Shown here: positions 7,331 to 13,666 of the stretch, in pieces
Layout of the letters: every line of letters starts with the position of its first letter
How positions within the stretch are numbered: position 1 is the stretch's first letter
From: Gammaproteobacteria bacterium
GTDB taxonomy: Bacteria; Pseudomonadota; Gammaproteobacteria; Pseudomonadales; Azotimanducaceae_A
Length of the DNA stretch: 13,666 bases
NCBI GenBank assembly: GCA_012960755.1
Contig: DUAT01000122.1
Coordinates: 4,192-17,857 of the forward strand
Direction: 5' to 3'
Program-made: the position numbers and the translations under genes
Notes under the pieces: generated by a model
Database searches by the model: none
What the model was told of the DNA's origin: nothing
What the model saw: only the letters and a program-made list of their open reading frames with translations

Positions 7331-7978
7331 TTAGTGAACCCCAACTCTAATGGGCTTACCCGGGAAGATATTGTCGATCAGTACTCCATGGTCAATGACA
7401 GCAATGCCGTTGACGAAAACGTACTCTATGCCTGCCGAATACTGGGCGGGTTTAGTGTAGGTCGCCCGATCAATAATTGTTTTTGGGTCAAACAGAGTGA
7501 TATCGGCATCGGCACCGACTTGCAGGCGCCCCTTCTTCTTCATGGAAGGAACGTAGGTATAACCTCGAGCCCAGGGGTGCCCGGCGCTTGTGCCATAGTT
7601 AGTCGGCGCGGTATTTTCCCGGGCGGCATACCAGGGTGAGACAGGATAAACACCAATTTCTAATTCCAGGGTCGTGGTGACGCCATCCGCAACCTGAAAT
7701 TGATTACTCACGGTGTCTTGTCCATGGGCGCGCAAGTCAATAAAACCAGGAGCAAGGACCAGGCCGGTGGCGTCGATAATTCTCGTTACGGAAACGGAAC
7801 CGGTTGATATCACAGTGATTATTCCATCTTCAAATACAACATTGCTTACCTGATCGAAACCCGTTTCCGGATCCATCACGCGGCCATTAACTATTGCAAT
7901 GCTCTCTGCTGCTAATGGGCACGAGAGGCAGGCGAGGATGCAAGTGACGATTGAACTTCTAACCAAAGGTCGATTCAT
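7331..7978 (-). pseudogene. Exported amidohydrolase with internal deletion
   Basis: The open frame codes for only 215 residues, where relatives of this D-aminoacylase/dihydroorotase-like family have about 480-560. After a signal peptide (VTCILACLSCPLAAES) comes a normal N-terminus, IAIVNGRVMDPETGFDQV, LVLAPGFIDLRAHGQD and DGVTTTLELEIGVYPV. Just after SAGHPWAR (near 7562-7568) it jumps straight to the C-terminal sheet: KKKGRLQVGADADITLFDP, then YVFVNGIAVIDHG. The catalytic barrel with the later metal ligands and catalytic Asp is gone, yet the frame is kept. In addition the first His of the metal-binding HxH is Arg (DLRAHG). It cannot be an active hydrolase. The start is ATG 7978; its ribosome binding site is weak. 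Confidence 0.85.
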
Positions 7979-8233
7979 TATCAATATCTTTTTTCAATGA
8001 CATGATCGAAGGTTGCACCAAAGGTCATATCGAATCAAGGCTGAAGCATTCGCGATAGCGAGAGAACATCAGAAGGTTTGACCTATTACTCCCAAGAGGG
8101 ATCAAGGCGTGGCTGCGGATTTTTAGATCAGTAAAACGCTTGTTTTAAAGTATTTCTGGTTTGGCCAGGCAATGGCTGATACGGTGTTGTTCAGTATCGA
8201 CTGACATCCTTTTAAGCTACCCAGGAATCCAAC
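7979..8233. promoter_or_regulatory. Divergent control region with small palindromes
   Basis: 255 bases between two divergent transcripts. TAAAAC-GCTT-GTTTTA (8132-8147) is a 6-base inverted repeat with a 4-base centre, about 87 bases before the monooxygenase start. GATAC (8178-8182) and GTATC (8194-8198) form a second, weaker pair. Either could be an operator for a dimeric regulator. No regulator gene lies beside it. No convincing -35/-10 pair with normal spacing was identified on either strand. Confidence 0.3.
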
Positions 8234-10147
8234 GTGACTGACAATCAACGGTTTGCGGAAGCGGTCGCCATTGCCAACATACCTGTGCTGCTCATGGTAC
8301 TTGTGCAACTCACCGGCAATGAACAATGGCTTGAACCTCCCTACCGCCCCCAACGCATCCGGGGTATGGGAGACAACGATACCGGCGGTCTATCGACTGA
8401 GGCATTGGCCGAGGTAAGAGCTGCGGCGCTGGAAGCAATAATTGAATGGCGATCTGGAAAACCGATTGCTATGCCGGAACCCAGTCACGAAATGCTTGTG
8501 CGAATGCTGAGTGTCGCGATGGCTGAACAGGTTCCGGCAGAGTATGGATCGATGACAGCCGCCCAACTTGGGCAAACACCATTTCTACACGACGAACCTA
8601 TCAAAGTCCCTGACGGTTTTAACGTGGTTATCATCGGCGCCGGGGTATCGGGGCTGTGCGCTGCGATCAATCTCGATCACGCTGGCATCCCCTTTACGGT
8701 GTACGAGCAGCAAGACACCGTAGGTGGCGTTTGGTGGGAAAACCAATATCCTGGTGCGGGTGTGGACACGCCGAATCATCTTTATTCATTTTCGTTCGCC
8801 AAATACGACTGGTCGAAATACTTCGCCCTGCGAGATGAGCTCCATGCATACCTCGAGCATATTTCCCAAAAGTTTGATGTCCGCAGGAATATCCAATTTA
8901 ACACTCGCGTGATATCAACGATTTATCAATCTGATCGCCAGTGCTGGCAGGTGCGTACCAAAACAGCAACCGGCATGGAATCGAGCATCGAGGCAAATAT
9001 TGTCATCAGCGGCACTGGCATCTTCAATCCCCTGGTTTATCCGGACATCGATGGACTCGCTGATTTCGCCGGGCCATCATGGCACACCGCCGACTGGCCA
9101 AAACAAAGCAGCCCGAATGAAGCCACTCGTGGGAAACGGGTTGCTATCATTGGCAACGGCGCAAGCTGTATGCAGGTTGCGCCAGAGATTCAACACGACG
9201 TTGAATCACTCACTATTTTTCAGCGGTCGACTCACTGGGCTGCGCCCTTCGAGCAGTTTCGTCGTGAGGTGCCTGAACCTATTCGGTTCCTGCTCAACGA
9301 AGTTCCACTCTATCAATCCTGGTATCGCGTTCGTCTCGGTTGGACATTTAACGACCGGATCCACTCTGCGTTGCAGAAAGATCCCGATTGGCCCTTTCCC
9401 GAACGCGCGCTGAATGCCAACAATGATAACCATCGTGCCTATTTTTCAGAGTATGTGAAGAACGAACTTGGCGATCGAGCCGACGAACTTCTTCCCAAAG
9501 TACTGCCAACCTATCCGCCGTTCGGTAAGCGAATGCTTATGGACAATGGCTGGTATCGAATGTTGCGGAACCCCAAGGTCGAACTGGTGGACGAGGGTGT
9601 CACGCGCATAGATGGCAATAAGATATATACAAAGAATGGTACCTATGAGGCGGACGTGCTGGTGATTGCAACAGGTTTCGATGTACTGCGATTTATTACC
9701 TCGTTTGAAGTCGTCGGACGCTCAGGTCGTAGCCTTCGTGAAACCTGGGACGATGATAATGCCAAAGCCTATATGGGAACAGTAATCCCGGACTTTCCGA
9801 ATTTCTTTACCTTGTACGGCCCGAACCTGCAGCCCGGACATGGTGGCAGTCTGATTTTCGTTGTTGAAATGCAAATGAATTACATTATGGACGTGATTCG
9901 TAAGATGCAGACTGAATCGTTGGGTGCTGTGGAGTGTCGTCAGGATGTTCATGATGAATACAACCGAAAAGTCGATGCTGCACACGAAAACATGGTGTGG
10001 ACGCATCCGGGTATGCAGTCCTACTATCGTAATGCCCGTGGTCGAATTGTCGTCAATTCGCCTTTTCGTAACGTTGATTTTTTTGAAATGACCCGAGAAG
10101 CGCATTTGTCGGAGTATGTAACCGAGTCTCTGTTTGGCGAAAAGTGA
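8234..10147 (+). CDS. Baeyer-Villiger monooxygenase, 4-hydroxyacetophenone type
   Basis: A 637-residue FAD- and NADPH-dependent flavoprotein that inserts oxygen next to a ketone to form an ester. The domain order fits 4-hydroxyacetophenone monooxygenase (HapE, about 640 residues), including the roughly 130-residue N-terminal extension that other Baeyer-Villiger enzymes lack. The FAD GxGxxG is GAGVSG at 135-140; the family fingerprint is F278-A-G-P-S-W-H284-T-A-D-W288-P; the NADP-binding site is GNGASC at 307-312 (last Gly replaced); ATGFD lies at 479-483. The start is GTG with AGGA about eight bases upstream. It is followed after 123 bases by the amidohydrolase on the same strand. The class is firm; the ketone substrate is not known, and such enzymes take many aryl and alkyl ketones. 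Confidence 0.92.
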   Translation: MTDNQRFAEAVAIANIPVLLMVLVQLTGNEQWLEPPYRPQRIRGMGDNDTGGLSTEALAEVRAAALEAIIEWRSGKPIAMPEPSHEMLVRMLSVAMAEQVPAEYGSMTAAQLGQTPFLHDEPIKVPDGFNVVIIGAGVSGLCAAINLDHAGIPFTVYEQQDTVGGVWWENQYPGAGVDTPNHLYSFSFAKYDWSKYFALRDELHAYLEHISQKFDVRRNIQFNTRVISTIYQSDRQCWQVRTKTATGMESSIEANIVISGTGIFNPLVYPDIDGLADFAGPSWHTADWPKQSSPNEATRGKRVAIIGNGASCMQVAPEIQHDVESLTIFQRSTHWAAPFEQFRREVPEPIRFLLNEVPLYQSWYRVRLGWTFNDRIHSALQKDPDWPFPERALNANNDNHRAYFSEYVKNELGDRADELLPKVLPTYPPFGKRMLMDNGWYRMLRNPKVELVDEGVTRIDGNKIYTKNGTYEADVLVIATGFDVLRFITSFEVVGRSGRSLRETWDDDNAKAYMGTVIPDFPNFFTLYGPNLQPGHGGSLIFVVEMQMNYIMDVIRKMQTESLGAVECRQDVHDEYNRKVDAAHENMVWTHPGMQSYYRNARGRIVVNSPFRNVDFFEMTREAHLSEYVTESLFGEK

Positions 10148-10270
10148 AACAGACAGAACGACAGACGAATGTAGTTAAACAGCGATAGCTAAATAGCGAT
10201 GATTTGTAATCACAGAATTACGGCAATAATCTGCCTCAGAAAGACATAATCGGAATCCCTTGGAGGATCT
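10148..10270 (+). other. Spacer with a small inverted repeat
   Basis: 123 bases between the monooxygenase and the amidohydrolase. GTAAT (10206-10210) and ATTAC (10217-10221) form a short inverted repeat, and GCGAT occurs twice shortly before it. A promoter or operator for the second gene is possible. No terminator is visible, so cotranscription is also possible. Confidence 0.25.
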
Positions 10271-12037
10271 ATGTACGACATTCTCATTCAAAATGGGGAG
10301 ATAGTTGATGGCAGCGGCGCTGATGCCTTCACAGGCAATATCGCGATCAAAGATGGCCTCATCGTTGCGGTTGGTCCGGATGTTACAGGACCCGCTTCAG
10401 AAACGATCAGTGCCGAAGGCGCAATCGTCGCCCCGGCGTGGATCGATATCCATACCCATTACGATGGGCAGGTCACCTGGGATTCAGAGATGAACCCTTC
10501 TGCCAGCCATGGCGTTGGCACGATTGTAATGGGTAACTGTGGGGTTGGTTTTGCTCCTGTCGCTAAAGATGGCGTGCAGGATCTGATCGACCTGATGGAG
10601 GGCGTGGAAGATATACCGGGTACGGCCCTGCATGAAGGGATGCCCTGGGGTACCTGGCAAACCTATCCGGAATACCTGGATGTTCTTGCCGGTCGTGAAT
10701 ATGCGCTGGATATCAGCTCGCTCGTCGCACATGGGGCCGTTAGAAACTTTGTGATGGGAGAGCGGGGTAGAACCAACCAGGCGGCTACCGAAGGCGACCT
10801 GAATCGGATGGGTGAAATCGTTGAGGAGGCGCTGCTGGCTGGCGCCGTTGGTTTTTCGACCTCAAGAATCCTCGGCCATCGATCGATTCAAGGCGAACCG
10901 GTACCGGGTACATTTGCTAATGATACTGAAGTAATGGTTATTGCGCAGGCGTTAAAACGGGCAGGTCGTGGCGTATTTCAGATTATTCCTTCGAGTACAT
11001 TAGGGCCGGGCGTTCCCGAAATGGAAGAACACTCTGCGCTTGAGGCAGAAATTGATCTAATCTGCCGCGTCAGCGAGACCAGTGGCCGGCCAGCCACGTT
11101 TACCCTGTTCCAGGTCGATGCCTGGGCTGACAAGTGGAAAGCCGTGGTCGCGCAAGTCAAAAAAGGCAATATGCAGGGTGCCCAGGTGTTTCCACAAGTG
11201 GGAAGTCGACCGACGGGACTGGTGTTTAGTTTGGAGACGTACCATTGCTGGATGCTGAAACCGTCCTATGTTGCCATCAAGCACCTGCCCCTGGCAGAAC
11301 GGCGGTCAAAAATGTCGGACCCTGCCATCAAGGCTCGAATCCTGGACGAGATCAACAGCATCGAAGGTGTGCCCGTGGGTTCGATGGAATTTGGCATCGC
11401 CCATCTTGAACCCAATTTTGAACAAACTTATTGGCTAGGTACTGATAGTACTTACGAGCCAACCCAGGCAGAGAGTATTGGTGCAATGGCAGAAGCCGGT
11501 GGCGTGTCGCCGGAATCCATGTTGTACGACTATTTAATCGCCGACGAAACCGAGCTACCGATGGCTATCATGTTTTTTACGAACTACTCCGAGTACAACC
11601 TGGATGCAGTCCGCGAGATGCAAATGGATGACGCTACGGTGACCGGATTGTCCGACGCTGGTGCGCACGTCTCATTGATCTTCGACGCCGTAAATCCGAC
11701 CTACCAGCTAACCTATTGGGCGCGTGATCGGTCAAGGGGAGAGACCCTGCCGCTCGCTCATGTCATCAACCGGGGCACACATCGAAATGCACAGTTGTTT
11801 GGGTTTGATGATCGAGGCTTGATCAAGCCTGGGTTGAGGGCTGATCTCAATGTAATTGATTTCGATAATCTCCAGTTGGGTGAACTCATCCTGCAACGAG
11901 ACCTGCCAGCCGGAGGCATTCGATTGATGCAGGGCGCCCACGGTTATATTGCAACCCTCATTAACGGCGTGGTAACACGAAGACATGATAAGGACACGGG
12001 TGCCAGACCTGGCAGGTTGGTTCGTTCGTCCAGCTGA
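10271..12037 (+). CDS. D-aminoacylase-type amidohydrolase
   Basis: A 588-residue cytoplasmic amidohydrolase of the N-acyl-D-amino-acid deacylase group. The metal motif is [10 protein letters not shown] (H61, H63, D65), preceded by the small N-terminal sheet [26 protein letters not shown] supplies C90, the cysteine that bridges metal in D-aminoacylase. SDAGAH gives D462, the probable catalytic Asp. The C-terminal sheet is intact ([19 protein letters not shown]). The middle of the barrel does not show an obvious pair of metal histidines like those of the characterised enzyme ([10 protein letters not shown] occupies one likely place), so the true reaction may differ. GGAGG five bases before the ATG is a strong ribosome binding site. 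It follows the monooxygenase and is probably its partner. No signal peptide, unlike the decayed relative at 7331-7978. Confidence 0.88.
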   Translation: MYDILIQNGEIVDGSGADAFTGNIAIKDGLIVAVGPDVTGPASETISAEGAIVAPAWIDIHTHYDGQVTWDSEMNPSASHGVGTIVMGNCGVGFAPVAKDGVQDLIDLMEGVEDIPGTALHEGMPWGTWQTYPEYLDVLAGREYALDISSLVAHGAVRNFVMGERGRTNQAATEGDLNRMGEIVEEALLAGAVGFSTSRILGHRSIQGEPVPGTFANDTEVMVIAQALKRAGRGVFQIIPSSTLGPGVPEMEEHSALEAEIDLICRVSETSGRPATFTLFQVDAWADKWKAVVAQVKKGNMQGAQVFPQVGSRPTGLVFSLETYHCWMLKPSYVAIKHLPLAERRSKMSDPAIKARILDEINSIEGVPVGSMEFGIAHLEPNFEQTYWLGTDSTYEPTQAESIGAMAEAGGVSPESMLYDYLIADETELPMAIMFFTNYSEYNLDAVREMQMDDATVTGLSDAGAHVSLIFDAVNPTYQLTYWARDRSRGETLPLAHVINRGTHRNAQLFGFDDRGLIKPGLRADLNVIDFDNLQLGELILQRDLPAGGIRLMQGAHGYIATLINGVVTRRHDKDTGARPGRLVRSSS

Positions 12038-12340
12038 CACCGAGTGGCTTCTAACCAACACAGGCAATATACGCCTGCGGCCATGGCCCGGTTACGAGAC
12101 ACTGGTGCAAAAATGTGATCAACTCAACACGCGAAACGGTAGAACAGTGAAAACGAAACCATTATTCCAACTACCGAGCAGATATTCACCATGCTCTAGC
12201 TCCCTCCAGGTTGGCATCTTGGAGTGCTTATTCATCGGATCCCAGTCTGTTTCATTGGTAAAAGCCTCAACCTGGAACTTTACTGGGCGGTGCTTCTGGT
12301 ATCGGGCGGGGCTGCGGAATTTGAGGCGTCTTGTAGAAAA
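12038..12340. other. Stretch without a supported gene
   Basis: About 300 bases after the amidohydrolase. CAGGC (12061-12065) and GCCTG (12073-12077) can pair as a weak 5-base stem, not followed by a run of T, so termination here is uncertain. Open frames in this stretch have no recognisable protein features. It may hold degraded sequence. Confidence 0.4.
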
Positions 12341-12580
12341 TCAAACCACTATCTGAGTAGTGAACTGATACGCCTCACCCAGGACGCCGAAGCCAGCGAT
12401 GATAATACTATCTACTTCATCCTCTTTCACTTTGTTGCGAAAACTCTCCATATAACTACGGAATTCGGGCGTAAATGCATACGGGTTGTCTTTCCACCAG
12501 GCGTAGATGCCCGGAAGGTTCATTAGATGTGAGAAGCCCTTTTCCTCGGCTAACAGTAAGCTTTGTGCACCTACAACCAA
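12341..12580 (-). pseudogene. Orphan C-terminal protein fragment, unrecognised
   Basis: Up to 79 codons open on the minus strand, ending at TGA 12341-12343. It has protein-like composition: LLLAEEKGFSHLMNLPGIYA, AWWKDNPYAFTPEFRSYMES and DSIIIAGFGVLGEAYQF. No ATG or ribosome binding site begins it; the frame opens only at a TTG after a stop at 12587-12589. It reads like the tail of a larger protein whose front has been lost. The family was not recognised. A real short gene starting at the internal ATG of HLMNLP is less likely. Confidence 0.4.
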
Positions 12581-12670
12581 GGTCAGCTATCCCTGGTATT
12601 GCAGGCAAACAAACGACTGTAAAATTATTTACCGGAATGCCTCCAGTCGGCCAACTGCGGACAAAATCCA

Positions 12671-12686
12671 TCATGTTGTAACATGA
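12671..12686. promoter_or_regulatory. 16-base palindrome, candidate operator
   Basis: TCATGTT-GT-AACATGA is a perfect 7-base inverted repeat with a 2-base centre, ending 24 bases before the ATG of the small ORF at 12711 and 12 bases before its AGGAGG. Such a compact palindrome in this place fits a dimeric repressor site. The binding protein is unknown. Confidence 0.4.
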
Positions 12687-12710
12687 CCTAAAACAATAAG
12701 GAGGTCATCA

Positions 12711-12893
12711 ATGGCAACTGTTGGGCTTACAGGTATCTGGGCACTGGAGCAACTGGACAAAACAGGCCTTACTACGTGGAAACTGGGGTTGATGCTATCA
12801 ACTGGAGGCGCGGTTTTTGGTGCCGCACTAATTATTCCATTGTTAGGTGATCTAAACCCAGATTCTGTTCTGGATTCTGCGTGCTACTGTTAG
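12711..12893 (+). CDS. Small single-span membrane protein, unrecognised
   Basis: A 60-residue ORF with a near-ideal ribosome binding site (AAGGAGG seven bases before ATG). Residues 23-46, starting at WKLGLMLSTGG and ending in ALIIPLLG, form one likely transmembrane helix. The tail is DSVLDSACYC, with two Cys close to the end. The family is not recognised. The good start signal and the palindrome just upstream argue for expression. It could be a genuine small membrane protein, or the first helix of a larger membrane protein cut short, in a neighbourhood with much gene loss. Confidence 0.5.
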   Translation: MATVGLTGIWALEQLDKTGLTTWKLGLMLSTGGAVFGAALIIPLLGDLNPDSVLDSACYC

Positions 12894-12935
12894 GGCTTCA
12901 GGGGATGAATATATTATTTAGCAAATCATCAACGA

Positions 12936-13430
12936 CTACAGTTTCCAGTTTTCCAGATTGACCTGTAACAATTCAATCAAGGTGCCATCGGGGTCCAGAC
13001 AAACAGCCACATCTGCCAGCTTTCCTTCATCCCTTTGTGGCTCGGAAATAAACTGAAAGCCATGCGCAGTTAGGCGTTCATAGTCCTGCTTGAGATCTTG
13101 TGAAACCAGGCAAATTCGCACTAGACCAAGGTCTGCATTAGCCAGGGGCTTTTGTTGTTGTTTGCAATCAAACTCGGTGAGGTCCAGTTTAGGGAACCCA
13201 TCATCTAACTGCATAATACATGCGCGCCCACGGGTAGATTCTGGCACACCTAATGCACGGGCACTGGATTCAGGTACAGTCACAGCATCTTTTTGAGCCA
13301 AGCCAAGATAGGGAATCGCCGGAATAAATTGCTGAAAACCCAATTTTTCATAAAAAGCAATTGACTGCTCAAGATTGCTAACATTGATATTAATATGGCC
13401 CCAGCCAAACTTTGGTGCTTGATCGGTCAC
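12936..13430 (-). CDS. VOC-superfamily protein (glyoxalase/dioxygenase fold)
   Basis: A 164-residue protein with two beta-alpha-beta-beta-beta modules of the vicinal oxygen chelate fold. Module one has GHININV with H12, EQSIAFYEKLGF, and E86 in LDLTEF. Module two has LGLVRICLVSQDL, where the usual metal ligand position holds Arg or a neighbour, and DPDGTLIELLQV with E153. Three of four ligand places are therefore filled, so metal binding and catalysis are uncertain. Members include glyoxalases, ring-cleavage dioxygenases and resistance proteins, and the sequence does not choose among them. The start is GTG with AAGGGAAGG eight bases upstream. It is not closely related to the broken glyoxalase I in this window. 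Confidence 0.85.
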   Translation of the reverse strand: MTDQAPKFGWGHININVSNLEQSIAFYEKLGFQQFIPAIPYLGLAQKDAVTVPESSARALGVPESTRGRACIMQLDDGFPKLDLTEFDCKQQQKPLANADLGLVRICLVSQDLKQDYERLTAHGFQFISEPQRDEGKLADVAVCLDPDGTLIELLQVNLENWKL

Positions 13431-13456
13431 TTTCTACCTTCCCTTAATGTAAGTGG

Positions 13457-13485
13457 AATATCTATTACTGCGGCATCAGGCTCAA
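13457..13485 (-). promoter_or_regulatory. Candidate sigma-70 promoter of the VOC gene
   Basis: Read on the minus strand, TTGAGC (13480-13485) and GATATT (13457-13462) are separated by 17 bases and match the -35 and -10 consensus at 4 of 6 places each. Transcription would begin near 13450, leaving a leader of about 20 bases before the GTG at 13430. Position is good, match is moderate. Confidence 0.35.
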
Positions 13486-13597
13486 TGCTAACAGAGGTGG
13501 TGCTACACTGTGCAGAAACTGGTCCTGTTTGGTCTCCTACCGCCCCTAACTTGGATACTTGTAGCGATGATTGAAAATACCATCTGATGGAGGGACT

Positions 13598-13666
13598 ATG
13601 ACCGCTTCGGATACAATGCGAAGATTAGAAAACTCATTGTGCAAAAAAATAGCAAGAGACTCGTGA
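13598..13666 (+). CDS. 22-residue ORF at the window edge
   Basis: ATG preceded by TGGAGGG at good spacing begins MTASDTMRRLENSLCKKIAR and then DS and TGA, the stop being the last three bases of the window. The strong start signal suggests a real translation start. The short length suggests either a leader peptide or the front of a gene broken by a nonsense or frame change just here. Family not recognised. Confidence 0.25.
   Translation: MTASDTMRRLENSLCKKIARDS

Noticed and set aside
7022..7639. Plus-strand open frame of 205 codons
   Set aside because: It is antisense to the serine hydrolase start and the amidohydrolase remnant, and has no recognisable protein features.
7962..8026. Direct repeat ACCAAAGGTC at 7962-7971 and 8017-8026
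   Set aside because: One copy lies inside the coding start of the amidohydrolase remnant, and a 10-base match this close can arise by chance; no further copies were seen.
12061..12077. Terminator after the intact amidohydrolase (CAGGC/GCCTG)
   Set aside because: The stem is only 5 pairs and there is no following T run.
12560..12681. Plus-strand string resembling the end of a cytochrome c (PGIAGKQTTVKLF, LRTKSIML)
   Set aside because: No CxxCH heme motif in frame, the match is a few residues long, and the frame is not supported by start signals.

Overview
The window looks like bacterial chromosomal DNA, most likely from a marine or host-associated gammaproteobacterium. That guess rests on the gene families (IS110 transposase, LytTR-type receiver, eukaryote-like glyoxalase I, long secreted M14 peptidase, HapE-like Baeyer-Villiger monooxygenase, D-aminoacylase-type amidohydrolase) and on a moderate base composition; no rRNA, tRNA or marker gene fixes the taxon. 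No CRISPR array was seen.

Layout. 1-1290: an IS110-family element, transposase on the minus strand, whose downstream end leaves the window. 1296-1571: the receiver half of a LytTR response regulator, cut on both sides. 1597-1625: a perfect hairpin where two transcripts converge. 1643-4447: a secreted M14 metallocarboxypeptidase (minus). 4633-5124: glyoxalase I broken by one in-frame TGA. 5179-5601: a cupin resembling 2,4'-dihydroxyacetophenone dioxygenases. 5627-6075: scraps of a Baeyer-Villiger monooxygenase (minus). 6082-7305: an exported SxxK serine hydrolase (minus). 7331-7978: an exported amidohydrolase that has lost its middle (minus). 8234-10147: an intact 637-residue HapE-like monooxygenase (plus). 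10271-12037: an intact 588-residue D-aminoacylase-like amidohydrolase (plus). 12038-12935: a poor stretch with an orphan C-terminal fragment and a 60-residue membrane-type ORF behind a palindrome. 12936-13430: a VOC protein (minus). The rest holds a 22-codon ORF with a good ribosome binding site.

Two themes stand out. First, decay: at least four recognisable genes are broken (response regulator, glyoxalase I, one monooxygenase, one amidohydrolase), and an unrecognised fifth is probably a fragment. The breaks are of different kinds: IS insertion, nonsense, frameshift with deletion, and in-frame deletion. Second, repetition: a monooxygenase and an amidohydrolase occur together twice. The minus-strand set (amidohydrolase, serine hydrolase, monooxygenase) has decayed, except for the serine hydrolase. 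The plus-strand set (monooxygenase, amidohydrolase) is intact. A reasonable inference is a ketone or ester catabolic module: the monooxygenase turns a ketone into an ester, a beta-lactamase-fold hydrolase opens esters or amides, and the amidohydrolase acts on an amide or cyclic product. The true substrates cannot be read from the sequence.
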